From positions 3,959,042 to 4,011,777 of the forward strand of contig NW_002060945.1 of the NCBI RefSeq assembly GCF_000150275.1: a stretch of DNA of 52,736 nt. Reading direction: 5' to 3'. The notes beneath the pieces were generated by a model. It worked only from the letters and a program-made list of their open reading frames with translations, was not told the DNA's origin and made no database searches. The position numbers and the translations under genes were made by a program. Below are positions 1 to 11,008 of the stretch, piece after piece. Every line of letters starts with the position of its first letter. Position 1 is the stretch's first letter. The stretch comes from Trichoplax adhaerens (Eukaryota; Placozoa; Uniplacotomia; Trichoplacea; Trichoplacidae).

Positions 1-105
1 ATATCTATGCAAGTTGTTCCATTACCCGTATAGCCTGTCTTACACTGGCAAGAGTATACTCCAAGTGAATTGACACAATCTGCATGAGAATTATCGTGAA
101 AATTT
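1..105 (-). pseudogene. EGF-Ca fragment at the left edge (partial)
   Basis: The minus strand reads NSHADCVNSLGVYSCQCK, then GYTGNGTTCID, the second half of a calcium-binding EGF domain. It runs off the window without a splice donor, as in the multi-EGF terminal exons elsewhere in the window. The first part of the domain (DINEC...C) is absent. In its place, from about position 105 upward, the sequence resembles the DNA just upstream of the SRCR exon at 3021-3338. It looks like the broken edge of another EGF-array copy; whether it is expressed is unknown. Confidence 0.6.
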
Positions 106-373
106 GAGTATAAGAAAGTATCCTAATAACGTATAAAGTATACATGACGGAACAATTTTAATTTAATTAATCAAATAGTGTATTTATATTCACTAATAGA
201 TCCACACTAGTTATACTTGACGTATTGCTATTATTGTAATTTTCTTGATAATTGTTTAACATTATATTTAGTAGATATATTTGTAGAAATATTGTGATTG
301 TTGTTAACGTGATGAAGGAAAGTATAAATGTAAAATTTCAGTAGACATTAGTTAGACTATTCTGAACAGACCC

Positions 374-685
374 ACACGATAAGTTATACCAGCGTCTTCG
401 GAATGGCAACAGGTATGAACCCCCAACTGCTATGGGGACAATCTGTTAGATAGATTTCGCCGTCTCTACAGTGCAGGTTATCTAGCCATATAGGGCCAGT
501 GCCGGAACCGTAAAGTATACTATGATTGGACGCTCATGAATTGAAATCTAATTGTCTACACTACATCGGCGTCAGTTATACTAAATGCATCGTCACATCC
601 TGTGCCCCATATATATTATGATAGATTTCTATCCGTCCAGAGCTAACGGATTGACCACCGACAAGGCGTATTTCATCTGTACAAA
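374..685 (-). pseudogene. Decayed SRCR exon (third tandem copy)
   Basis: The minus strand matches the SRCR exons at 3021-3338 and 3606-3926: EIRLVGGQSVSSGRIEIYHN near the start, GSGTGPIWLDNLHC in the middle, LTDCPH near the end. It carries several lesions. There is a frame slip just before the WGT motif, a two-base loss that breaks the VVCRQLD motif, a one-base loss after the final SSWG, and a Cys-to-Tyr change at the last cysteine (ITYR instead of VTCR). The donor site is also not recognisable. It is therefore a dead copy. The intron-like DNA at about 110-370 matches that at 3360-3605, so exon and intron were duplicated together. Confidence 0.8.
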
Positions 686-1894
686 CTTTTTATCAATTAT
701 TAAACAGAATTTGAGTATTCAACGAGTTATCTCACTATAAATTACAGCTATTTTTCCTGTGAAAGTTTGATTAAGACGTGCAATACACAGATATGGACAC
801 TGTTATCATATTGATTATTTAGGATGGTATAATTTCAAACCTTTAATTGGCGAAGCTAGGGTTCTATCTACTTCTCTAATTAAAACGAGCATGAAGAACT
901 ACACATATATCAAGAATTACAAATAAACTTCTCAGCTGCTGAGTATCAATCAATACGATATTTGTGATGATACAGAGTGATCTATGACGTCAGTAATACT
1001 ACGATTTCTTGTACTATTCTCAATAAGAGTATCAATTGAATCACAGCGACACTATATTTCGAATGTGATCATTTCGCACCGAATAGTATACGCTCACGTC
1101 AATATTATTCAATAAGTATGTATATTATCTACAGTAATGAATGAGAGCATAGCAGACAGTTATTAACTTGCTGCTGTATTTAGAAGTCGATTCACCTGGA
1201 ATAAAGAAATAATCTTATATTATATGTAAGAATAGCAGTTTACTGAAACCTTAACTATGAATGCAAACAGAAATTTCTCAAATTTGCATTACTTTCTGAG
1301 TTATTAACTATTTACTGTAATTGCTCTATCAAAGTCGTGATGTACGATGTATTCTAGAGTTTAATGCGGTAAACATCATAAATACTATAATTCTGTCAAT
1401 AGTAAAATGACAACGACTTTTTAGCTACGATACTTTGAGTGTACATACAAAATCGGTTAAATAAAGAATTTATAAGCTGGCTTTAAATAAGAAACTGTCT
1501 CCGTCGCCAAACTATATTTTTATACTTCGTAGTGTTGTAATAAATTGTTGTAGTTAATGTACTTGTCAGTGCTGGAAGCTTACTTGTGTTAAGTCAGGTC
1601 AGCTTACACATAATCTATTGTACAGTAACTACATCTAATCTTACACGATGCATGCAATATGTAATCAAAATTCTATTTAAAAGCTAGAATGCCTTGTGTT
1701 AAATATCTGATAGCTACTTAATCTTTTATCAATGCATCGAATCCTATATCACAATTGTAAAACTTATTTGTATGAAATAATGTGATAAAAGGTTTAATCA
1801 GGTATTATCGTGTTCTGAAAGGAACTACAATATATATGGTGTGTTTATATAGTCTAGATACACATAGAAGCAGCTACTACTATCACTGGCTTAC
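686..1894. other. Non-coding stretch, intron-like
   Basis: No domain-bearing reading frame was found on either strand. It lies between the MAM 3' exon and the dead SRCR copy. It is AT-rich, without a clear tandem repeat. Confidence 0.5.
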
Positions 1895-1976
1895 TACAAC
1901 GTCCTGGTAACGCAGCGATATCATCAATAGCCATGTCGCCTTTCGGACTGCTACCTTGAACTCCTACAAATCTAAT
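1895..1976 (-). CDS. MAM domain, third exon
   Basis: The minus strand gives IRFVGVQGSSPKGDMAIDDI followed by AALPGRCS, the C-terminal part of a MAM domain: the FVGV strand, the GD.AIDDI motif and the LPG.C end. An acceptor CTAG precedes it (phase 0) and a donor GTAAGC follows (phase 1). At 82 bp it joins in frame to the exon at 2095-2330. An almost identical-length remnant lies at 22582-22664, one base longer. Confidence 0.75.
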
Positions 1977-2094
1977 CTAGAGATTCGTGGCGACAAATTA
2001 TTGCGTAGTAGTTTATATAATATTATAAGATATGGTGAGTATTCTTTTACTAATTCAAAAATAGTGAGTAGAGAGCTATCATATTTCGCTGTAC

Positions 2095-2330
2095 CTTATG
2101 GATACCAGAAGGGATATTTAATTGAACCAGATACCAAACGTCTCCACTATTGCCAGAAGTATTATATATTCTTTTAGAAAGATCATCAACAATGAGAGGA
2201 CCAATTGTTATTCCATTCCGGTTATACCAAAAAGAGAGGCAAAAGACGCTATCTGAATAGATTACAGGACTTTCAATGATAAATTTAGTTCCTTTAGGCA
2301 TATCGGATGCTTCCGTATGAATGTAATAGC
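2095..2330 (-). CDS. MAM domain, second exon
   Basis: This exon encodes the core of a MAM domain, an extracellular adhesion fold: YYIHTEASDMPKGTKF, a CLSFWYNRNG strand and the SGNSGDVWYLVQLNIPSG motif. It enters in phase 1 after acceptor TATAG, so the preceding exon supplies the glycine of SGYYIH. It leaves in phase 0 at HK with donor GTACAG. Phases agree with both neighbouring MAM exons, so the whole domain is about 157 residues, close to family size. Confidence 0.8.
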
Positions 2331-2627
2331 CTATAGACAGAGAAATAGTCACTATAGCATTGTCTGTAAATGGTAAATGATTCGTTAATAATTGCCGTTT
2401 AATGCTAAAATTAGGTAGGAGATGCAGATATATCTCTTTGCTCTAATTTTTTGCAAGTATGCACACTCTAAATTAAATGAGACTATTGTAATTTCAATGT
2501 TTATGCAAAGTTAAATAGAAATTCAGAAGGCTTGACTACAGAGAAGGGGTTAGAGTAATTAACTTAATGTTAATGTACGAGTCTATGTCTTTGATCGAAC
2601 TGCATGTACTGTATGTGTGTGTATAAC

Positions 2628-2780
2628 CTGATATGTTTCCGTATGTATGATCGAAGCTTGGTCCAGTAAGCCAACTTGTGGTTTGGCCTCTACGCCTTGT
2701 CCACTGGAAGGTAGTTTCATTTGGATGTTTCCAGTTACAAAATCCAGACTCGAAAGTACAATTTAAACTATCGATACCGG
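2628..2780 (-). CDS. MAM domain, first exon
   Basis: This exon opens the MAM domain: LNCTFESGFCNWKHPNETTF, then WTRRRGQTTSWLTGPSFDHT. The two early cysteines, the W.R.G motif and TGP..DHT are the expected N-terminal MAM landmarks. The acceptor is TTTTCAG (phase 1) and the exon ends in phase 1 at donor GTTATA. It follows the SRCR exon at 3021-3338 in the transcript. Confidence 0.8.
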
Positions 2781-3020
2781 CTGAAAATAATATAAAATTA
2801 TAGTTCAAAGTAATTATTAGCAATTTAGTTATTGATAAGTTACTCTAGAAGATCGTAAAAATTGTATCTAGATATAGTCAGTATCTGTATTAAAATAAAA
2901 TAGTCGAAAGCCTTATAAAAATTTATTGTAAGTATAACGATTAGACGCAATTATTTAGTACGTTCGTAGATCGTGATAATTGGAGATATACGTATAACAA
3001 CGTAACTAGATTAAACATAC

Positions 3021-3338
3021 CGTTACGACAAGTTACGCCTATATCTCCGGAATGATTACAGTTATGAACGTTCCAACCGTTATGTGGACAATCCCTTAGA
3101 TAGGTTTCGTTACCTCTGCAGCGTAGACCACTTAACCATATACGACTGGTACTAGAGCCGTAGTAGTTACTATAATTCGATGCTCCTGAATTGAAACCTA
3201 ACTGTCTACACGCTACGTTGGCGTCAGTCATGTCAAATGCATAACCACATACTGTACCCCATACATTATTATGATAGATTTTAATACGTCCAGAATTAAG
3301 AGATCGATCATCGACAAAACGTATTTCACCATCGAAAA
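3021..3338 (-). CDS. SRCR domain exon (left gene, second SRCR)
   Basis: One complete scavenger-receptor cysteine-rich domain in one exon: [78 protein letters not shown], then HNCNHSGDIGVTC. Both splice sites are phase 1 (acceptor ACAAG, donor GTATGT). The exon has no stop or frameshift. It is a tandem duplicate of the exon at 3606-3926 and of the dead copy at 374-685. It lacks the double cysteine seen in the SRCR domains of the right-hand gene. Confidence 0.9.
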
Positions 3339-3605
3339 CTTGTATTGGTTTGTTAACATAAAAATTCGAGTATAAGAAAATCATTCTCATTGTAAAACTA
3401 CGTATACCGCTATACTTTTAATTAATTAATCAGTAGGTAAAATATTGTATTTATGTAACATGTATATATATTAGAATACGATTGATTACTGTTTAACCAT
3501 AACGTAGTAGTGAATACACATGTATTGTGATTGTTATTAACGTAATATTAATCTAGGAAAGTGTAAATGTAAAATTAAAGTAGATATTAACTAGATTGAA
3601 CATAC

Positions 3606-3926
3606 CAAAACGGCAAGTTACGCTAATATCTTTATCATGGCCACAGTTATGAACTCCCCAGCCGTTGTGGCGACATTCTTTTAGATACATTTCGTTACCT
3701 TTGCAGTGTAGATTACTTAGCCATATAGGACCGGTGCTGCTAGAGCCGTGGTAGTTACCATAATTGGCTGCTCCTAAATTGAAATCTAACTGTCTGCAAA
3801 CTACATTGGCGTCAGCCTTTTCGAAATAATCGCTACATACAGTGCCCCACATATTATTATGATAGATTTCTAATCGTCCAGAATCAGCATATTGACCACC
3901 GACAAGGCGTATTGTACCTTCGCCAA
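3606..3926 (-). CDS. SRCR domain exon (left gene, first SRCR)
   Basis: A complete SRCR domain: [78 protein letters not shown] and HNCGHDKDISVTCRFG. Acceptor ACAAG and donor GTATGT are both phase 1. It is open throughout and resembles the next exon closely, including in the flanking intron, which indicates a recent tandem duplication of exon plus intron. Confidence 0.9.
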
Positions 3927-5010
3927 CTTGTAATCGATTAATGAAAAGAATTTGAGTATTAAACGAGTGTACTGCCGTTATACGACAAAAGGAAGCAAAG
4001 TCAATTTTTTCGAAAATTTGAGTTTATTAATTCTAATTACTTATTAGGGCGTAATCTAACGGCAGACTAAATTTGATACTGTTCCTAGTATTCTCTGCCT
4101 ATTTTTTTACTCAATTGGTATGACCCATTAAAACGGAATTTCTACCATTATATCGTACGCTAAATTCTACAAAGTTACTATACATCGCTGAGATGGCTAT
4201 ATTATACTAAAATTGCATACGATTTTATTAAGACGATTCTAACTACTGTATGGCAGCATGCACTTTGCCATGGACTTCTAGATCGCCTGGACGAGACACG
4301 AGTTACCGTGAATTACAGTACTTAAATAAGCGATAGCATTAGATTTTATATAGCAATGAAGGTACTGTAGCATCTTCATCACTATAAAAGTGATGGCTTT
4401 AGAATTCTACTTTCTAGCAATTTACCATCGAAATATAATAATATTGCGATATATTGTTGAGATATTGACATATATATATATATTCTAACCTATAACGTAT
4501 AATAAAATGTTCCGAATATTGTAGTAATTTGATAGTATAAAAAATTTAAGACATATCTATTAAGTGATGCTGACAGACGCAAATTACTACACATCGTCAA
4601 ATTTCATGCAAACTATTTAGAAGTTCTTGTAAGAGTCCATGATATAACTAGCACTTTACACCCGTAACTATCTCCCTTAGTAAAGTGTGTTTGTACTGCT
4701 GTATTTATTGATATTCACGAAAAAATTTCGTTTTGCCAGAGTAATTCAAGCCAAATACTTATAGCGCTTATGTATCACAGGCCTAAAGTTCAAGCCCAGA
4801 TATGCCTAGTTTATTGTTAGATAGTCTAGCCCTAAATACTGAACTGTATCCATAAATACTCTGCTTTGCTCTGTTTAGGCAAAGAGGGGGAGGGGAGGGA
4901 TTAGTATTGTAGCCAAAGATGTAGCAAGAATGCTGTCTAGAGTTCTAAGATATTCCCACTGTTTGAAATCAACCGACTAATTACTATTTTCGTGCAATAT
5001 GTACACTTAC
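3927..5010. other. Intron of the left gene
   Basis: About 1.1 kb between the EGF exon and the first SRCR exon. No domain-bearing frame was seen. It contains a short (AT)n run near 4472 and a G-rich run near 4884-4898. Confidence 0.55.
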
Positions 5011-5136
5011 CAAATTCACAGAAATCACCATTGTATCCTTGCGGGCATTGGCACAGGTAATGAGAACTGTTTCCAATACATGTTGCATAACTTGAGCAAG
5101 GGTTGGAATTGCAAGTATTATTACTTGACGACAAAA
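5011..5136 (-). CDS. EGF-like domain exon (left gene)
   Basis: The minus strand reads SSSNNTCNSNPCSSYATCIG then YLCQCPQGYNGDFCEFG, one six-cysteine EGF domain without the calcium-binding D-x-N-E start. The acceptor is TATATAG and the donor GTAAGT (phase 1). It is the most N-terminal domain seen in the left gene. Entry phase 1 does not match the phase 0 exit of the candidate signal-peptide exon at 6122-6163, so an unseen small exon may lie between them. Confidence 0.8.
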
Positions 5137-6121
5137 CTATATAAGATAAAAACTACGTAAAACGTCGGTCCATAATAGACGGTATTTTAAAATCTAAGAC
5201 AGTTCTTTATAGGGTTTTTACAAATTAACTGATTGTCTATACAGATACGTTTAAATATACTGTAATATACAATACTCGTACAGTGTATTGCATATTAGTA
5301 GTTAAACTATGCTGTATGCCTGTTTACGACATGTTAACGACTGGATTAGAAACTCATAAGTAAAATCAACTATACTTTAGTATAAATTGCTGTCATTCAC
5401 GGATAAGCTGAACACTGTAATTCTTACCTAATAGGACAAATTGTGATTCAGATATGATGAGCTGAATTAAAATTAAGAGTAAGTTAGAAACAAATCATTA
5501 CGATTTTATCGATCAAATTGACTCCGAAAAAGAATAAAATACGGCAATTTGATATTTAACTTTAGCAAGTTTGCAATTAATTTGTTCATGAATTACGCGA
5601 CACATAAATACAAATGAAAGCGTAAAAATTCTATGATTATCTCGCTAGAAATTCTTTTAGTTAGTTGAAATTAACCGGTAGGTAACGATTCACTACTTGT
5701 AAGTTCGTCATCTTTCTGTATAACATACATTAAGATTATTCGTCTGACTTGATTCTGGTTTAAAAATAGGCTATAAATTTACTAACGATAGCTACCGTAC
5801 CGTATGTAAGTAACTATTCACACTCTTTTCATGCTTAGTCGTTAACATTGTATAAGAATTTTATATTGTAGTTAATACAGTAAAAGATTCAAGCGATATT
5901 TTATAAAATTACATAGTATTTGCTGTTAAAGAATTGCCATAGCTTTCACGATATTAATTTGATAATGGCTTAATGGCTTTATCAATCTCGTACGTGTATA
6001 TGTACTAGTTGCTTAGATCATAGCACGTATAGTGTCTTTCATATTGTTTGTTCGATTCTAATAATCGATATCGTTTCTAATAAGAGTACAATCGTCTGGA
6101 TAAATATTCTGTGAATGACTT
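5137..6121. other. Probable first intron of the left gene
   Basis: About 1 kb of AT-rich sequence with no recognised exon. A small linking exon is needed here if 6122-6163 is the true first coding exon, but I could not identify one. Confidence 0.4.
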
Positions 6122-6163
6122 ACCAGCACAATGCTACAGAGAAGCCAAATATTTTTCCCCATT
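6122..6163 (-). CDS. Candidate first coding exon with signal peptide
   Basis: An ATG starts the short frame MGKNIWLLCSIVL, a lysine followed by a hydrophobic run, as in a secretory signal peptide. It is followed directly by an excellent donor, GTAAGTC. The upstream ATG in the same strand meets a stop at once, so this start is preferred. It would target the EGF-SRCR-MAM protein for secretion. The weakness is phase: the exon ends in phase 0, while the next recognised exon begins in phase 1. Confidence 0.4.
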
Positions 6164-7218
6164 TCAATCTATATCATTCGGTTCGCTACATAAAGTAGAT
6201 TGTTTTGGCTTTATCTCACGCAATCTTCCTAATTTCGAATTTTATATCTGTGATTTTAATCAGTATTGGTGAAAGGTTGTTTATTTATTAAGTTAGATAC
6301 TATTATCATTTCTACGAGACTGAAATAAAGAAATACAGTAATAAATTCTTCATCGATAGTTATATAATTAATCAGAAAATAAATTACATTCTATTTTATA
6401 CTAAATACTCAGTATCTTGCTCTTTACTAAGTGGAAGAGTCTGGCTTGCTCAATTTATGGCGTCAAGATTTAAGATTATTAATTTTATTCTAAAAACAAC
6501 TCAATTAGGTATCAAAGATTATACTATGTGACGGATCTAGATATATCATTAGAATGAATAAATATTCGTAATAAGAAAGAATGGGACATAAGTACACTAA
6601 TGAAATTATGATAATTCGCTTCTACTAGACGTTAAGAAATCTTAAATTAGTTAAATAAGTGGAACTTTTCGGCGCGCTTACTCATGATACTTCATGTACT
6701 TGTCTACTTAGAGAGTTATAAGCGCTTCACTTATGGTTATTGTATAAGATCGGCAAGTAAACTATAAACAACTAAATTACGTGAATAGATGATTTGAAAT
6801 CAGTTCGATTCGAAGTTGAATGATTGCAGCCTATATTTAATTAACCGAACCGTTAATATCGTGAACAGGGAATATCAAAATTCCAAAACTAGTAAACAAC
6901 AGTCAATGAATTATAGATGAATATGTAATTATATGTGAGGAGACTTTTGGCCTAATATTACAACGTGATATAAAATTACTTTAACGAACAATCTTTAAAT
7001 TAGATTTATCCTATCCGTAACCGCATATCATTTAGAGTCTAGTGGCATAGCTATAAGCTACGCTTATCACGGTAGATATACAGTAATAGTACTAACTTTA
7101 TGAATTTATTATTATTTTTGATAGGATAAGGTTCATTTAGTCTCCTTTATTCGGTTTTCGATATTATTCTCATTCACTAAAACTATAGAAGTGGCAAGGT
7201 ACAGAAATGTAAATTTAC

Positions 7219-7234
7219 AGTATACGCGTATACT
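7219..7234. repeat. 16-bp perfect palindrome
   Basis: AGTATACGCGTATACT is its own reverse complement. The same core, extended to 22 bp, occurs at 26385-26406. Function is unknown. Confidence 0.7.
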
Positions 7235-7269
7235 ATACCGTACAGTATACGTATTATGTACAGTAAATG

Positions 7270-7600
7270 GGGATTTTTTGTAATACCGTCACAGTCAAGC
7301 AGAAAGTAGAAGGAAAATTACGCCCATCTCCACAATCAGTATTAAGTGTAGATGGTTTTTGTCGACTTTAAAATGGTCAAAGAGCTTTAGAAATGGTATT
7401 AACCAATAAACTTCTAAACTCTATCGTGAAGAAGTGGGTATGCTACCATATTGTGCATGCACAGTGTATAAAATATGCAACCGTCAGCGTTCTTCTACTT
7501 CCAAATTTGTGCGAAAATGCCTGGCTACGCGGCCGCGGTTGTACATTTAGTAAAGAACATACTAAATTCTACATAGAAACTTTGTGTTCGTTAATAAATA
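7270..7600. repeat. Possible dispersed repeat, copy 1
   Basis: Blocks such as AGTGTAGATG, TTGACTTTAAAA/TCGACTTTAAAA, CTTCTAAACT/CCTCTAAACT and GACTACGCGG/GGCTACGCGG occur in the same order here and at about 42600-43030, with spacing conserved roughly. This suggests an old dispersed element. No transposase-like or reverse-transcriptase-like protein was recognised. Confidence 0.3.
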
Positions 7601-8962
7601 TTAAACATTTTATTTCTAGTACTGTAGATAATAATTTACATTCTTTTCGAATTACGCTAGAATTTGATCATTTCGATATACGTACTCGTGCGTACATAAT
7701 TATTCTCATCCTATTTTACGTCACATACTTATGCTTTCTAGCGGAATTAATTAAGTACTGTAGAATTTAAAAATTATTCTTCAGGATTACACTAAAATGC
7801 GACCAATTCAGTATACGTAGGTAATTATTTTGCTAATTTCTATCTTGGGTAAACATATCTTCTGGAAGAGTTACGTCACTCTTACCGCCGTCAATAAGTT
7901 TAACATTTCGTTTTCTTATTGCGTAAATGGCGTAATGATATTTGTTTAGCATAGCTCTGCTATAGTATCTCTACATTACTTTATACTTATTGCGTACTCG
8001 TTCAGCAAGAGTTTACTTAAGTTCGAATGAGATAAAATTTCTTAATGCTGACTGACATAGGAGCGTTTCTTGTCATATTGACCTAGGATAGAGAAGAGTA
8101 AAATCGTCTATTTCTTCCCAATCTATCCATTTATGATTGGGATAGGGGCGGTGCCCGTCTTGTATCTATGTAAACATACTATATGCTTTACTGTATACCC
8201 TTACAGCTCTGTTATTCTTTATTTGCATACAATTCAATACAGCAAAAATGGCGTACTGTATTATGAGTCTATTTTTGTAATATCAGAATATTTCCAACGA
8301 AAGTAGAAAGAGAAATAACACGAATCTTCATTCAAGCTAGCCGAGAGCTTACTGACTTAGTACCGTTTTTAAGTATGTTTGAATAGTGAAATTTAGTACA
8401 TATGTTTAGACAGAGGTGACTTACAAAACTTGATTAAAACTGTATACTGCAGTTTGGTATCATTGAAAATAAAGTGATTTTAAAAATAATTACTTTAAAT
8501 ACCAGTCCCTGTAACAAACACCTATGGGATTGCAAATTTTATCAAGTAAGCTAAAATATATCAAGCTTAAAAGAAACCTTATGGTGGAATCTAATTATAA
8601 GAATATTGGTGAAGGGGAGGGGGAAAATAGTTTGAATAGCTAATATATCAGTAATACGTGAGCAACTAATACAATGTAAACCTATTTATTGATGTTTGCT
8701 TCAGTAACAAAAGGATATCAATAGTGAAATTTAATCTACTGCTTTTTCGTAGATGTGGAAATAATTTTGTATTTAAACTCGATTCTATTTATAGAATAAT
8801 CAAGCCATAGGTAAGGTTTTGCTAATGAAAGTACTATAACACATTGCCTGCACATTAAAGCTGTGATATAGAACATTTTTAAAAATTTGTATAACTAGAT
8901 CTAACCAGAATACCATCGTTATATTTTCGTGCAAAGGCCTAATGAGTAATTGTTATACTGTA

Positions 8963-11008
8963 CTAGCGTTCAGAATAAGTACTATTTTTAAAATCAGGCA
9001 ACTTTGGTAATGGTGTATTGGTAATTGTAGGATTTTGTATTGACGCTAAAATTGGTCGGCTTGGTTTTTCTTCAAATTTACTTTCACTATTGCTGACATC
9101 GGTTTCAGCTATTAAGCTATTCTGGCTTTCTGGAATAGTATTACGAGGCTCAATGCTTGTTTGCTCATTAACTTCTATTTGCACTCTAACAGTTGGTGAG
9201 CTTGATGTTTGATTATTTCTGTTTTGACCCTGTGCTATAGATTTAATAAATGCAATCTTAGGTGAATGATCCTTTAATTCAACTTTATCGCTTGAAGAAT
9301 CCGCTATTGATTGATGTTCGGTGTGGTCTTTAACGACACCATGTGCTACTGAAGTTCGTCTTTTATAGTATGGACTTCGTAGATAGTATACAAGGCCAGC
9401 TATAGCGATTAAAAATACTGCACTTACTGTTCCCACCGAAATTCCAGCCACTACCCCAATCGAAAGCCCTGTTGCTTTTAAATTGCTACATCTAATGCCA
9501 GTATAAGCGTCAGTACAATTACATGTGCGTGTATTATTTTGGTAAATACATTTTCCTCCATTTAGACAGAAATCATCATTGCATTCAATGCTACAACCGG
9601 GATTGGAGTATGGATTGCCTTGATAGCCAATCAAACATGTACATGTATATGAACCTAAAGTGTTTCGACATACAGCGTTAATTCCACATGATTCTGCTGC
9701 CAGACATTCATTGATATCGACACAGCTAGATCCAGTGAAACCAACTTTACATTGGCAATTGTAAGTACCCGGTAAATTAATACAGTTTTGATTACTATTA
9801 CAGATGTTGTCTGTTGACCATGCACATTCATTGAAGTCGGTAACTGTGACATTTTGTATCGGTTGTCCTTGGATAGTAACTGAGCCAGTAGATATGATAC
9901 TAGCAATTTGGTTTGGATTAATATTAGAATTTTGCTTAAATATCGGATAATATTCAGCAATGATACTACCAGCTTTGAATCCTGTAACCTCTACTCGTTC
10001 GAAACCATCTTTGGTTACCGAAGAAGATTCAAGGGCTAAAGTTAATACTGAAGTAATCTGCTGCTTAAGTGTTTGAAATATAGCAGAATTTGAATTGTTC
10101 AAGTCTGATGTGAATGTACCACCAATTTTAAGACTTCCAAAAAAGACCTTGCCTTGTTGACGGTGAGAATCGCTTTGAAGTTGAATTTGCGGTAATGTAT
10201 TGTTAGAATAGTATCCAAGTTTGCAGCTGCAATAATACTTATTCTCAAATATCATACAGGTTGCTCTATTAGTGCAGTTATTATTTCCGTCACAGGTAAC
10301 GACAGCAGCGCAAGTAACACCGTTGCCATAATAACCTGGTTTACAGTGGCACGTAAATGATCCTGGAATATTAGTACAAAGAGCATTACTATGACAATTA
10401 TATTGGTTACTTGAGCATTCATCGACGTCACTGCAATTAATTCGTGCATTTCCAAAATAACCAGCGTTACACTTGCATTGATATGATCCATTAGTGTTAA
10501 TACACTGAGAATTATTAACGCACATATTGAGACTAGTAGCATTGCATTCATCGATATCCTGACAAGTAAATCCATCTCCTGAATAGCCACTATTACAACC
10601 ACATGTATACGATCCAATGCTGTTACTACAAGCCGCATTAACTGAGCACCGGCGTAATCCAGATGTACAATTGTTTATCTCTTTAGTATTGCAATTAAAC
10701 ATTGTTGAACATTCATTGACATCCTGACATGTATATCCATTCCCTATAAAGCCTGGCTTGCACATACAAGAGTATGATCCATTGTTGTTCATACAACTAG
10801 CGTTAGAAGAACACATATTTGAACCTGTTAAACATTCATCGATATCGCTACAAATTTTACCATTGCCAGTATAACCAATTTTGCATTGACAAGAATATAA
10901 ACCAGGTGCGTTGGTACAGTTTGCATTTTGACTACAGGGATTATTTTCTAAACATTCATTAATATCGTCACATGTCCAACCATCTGAACCAAATCGATAG
11001 CCGTTCAT
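8963..11008 (-). CDS. Open 3' half of the decayed receptor (EGF, SEA-like, TM, tail)
   Basis: A 681-codon open frame inside the pseudo-exon. In order it has EGF-Ca repeats (DINECLENNPCSQNANCTN and relatives), a cysteine-poor SEA-like segment (KVFFGSLKIGGTF through [15 protein letters not shown]), further EGF repeats, a membrane helix (GISVGTVSAVFLIAIAGLVY) and a basic then Ser/Thr-rich cytoplasmic tail. One pair of EGF repeats is fused imperfectly (MFNCNTKEINNCTSGLRRC). The tail is longer than the roughly 65-residue tail of the intact paralogue and not closely similar. With no signal peptide of its own it would need upstream exons. I treat it as a pseudogene part that has kept its frame, with functional status open. 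Confidence 0.5.
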   Translation of the reverse strand: MNGYRFGSDGWTCDDINECLENNPCSQNANCTNAPGLYSCQCKIGYTGNGKICSDIDECLTGSNMCSSNASCMNNNGSYSCMCKPGFIGNGYTCQDVNECSTMFNCNTKEINNCTSGLRRCSVNAACSNSIGSYTCGCNSGYSGDGFTCQDIDECNATSLNMCVNNSQCINTNGSYQCKCNAGYFGNARINCSDVDECSSNQYNCHSNALCTNIPGSFTCHCKPGYYGNGVTCAAVVTCDGNNNCTNRATCMIFENKYYCSCKLGYYSNNTLPQIQLQSDSHRQQGKVFFGSLKIGGTFTSDLNNSNSAIFQTLKQQITSVLTLALESSSVTKDGFERVEVTGFKAGSIIAEYYPIFKQNSNINPNQIASIISTGSVTIQGQPIQNVTVTDFNECAWSTDNICNSNQNCINLPGTYNCQCKVGFTGSSCVDINECLAAESCGINAVCRNTLGSYTCTCLIGYQGNPYSNPGCSIECNDDFCLNGGKCIYQNNTRTCNCTDAYTGIRCSNLKATGLSIGVVAGISVGTVSAVFLIAIAGLVYYLRSPYYKRRTSVAHGVVKDHTEHQSIADSSSDKVELKDHSPKIAFIKSIAQGQNRNNQTSSSPTVRVQIEVNEQTSIEPRNTIPESQNSLIAETDVSNSESKFEEKPSRPILASIQNPTITNTPLPKLPDFKNSTYSER

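Larger units (their letters stand above)
6164..8962. other. Spacer between the left gene and the decayed middle receptor copy
   Basis: No exon with a recognisable domain. It should contain the promoter of the left gene (minus strand, upstream of 6163) and the 3' flank of the middle copy. It includes a 16-bp palindrome at 7219-7234 and sequence at about 7270-7600 that weakly resembles 42600-43030. Confidence 0.5.

Noticed and set aside
4472-4490. Short (TA)n run as a regulatory or replication element
   Set aside because: Simple AT microsatellites are expected in DNA of this composition.
7393-7770. Open frame of 125 codons on the plus strand
   Set aside because: No recognisable domain, an unremarkable composition and no supporting splice or promoter signal. 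It overlaps the possible dispersed repeat.
8685-8690. AATAAA on the minus strand as polyadenylation signal of the middle copy
   Set aside because: It lies about 270 bases beyond the stop in AT-rich DNA where the hexamer is common, and the copy is a pseudogene.
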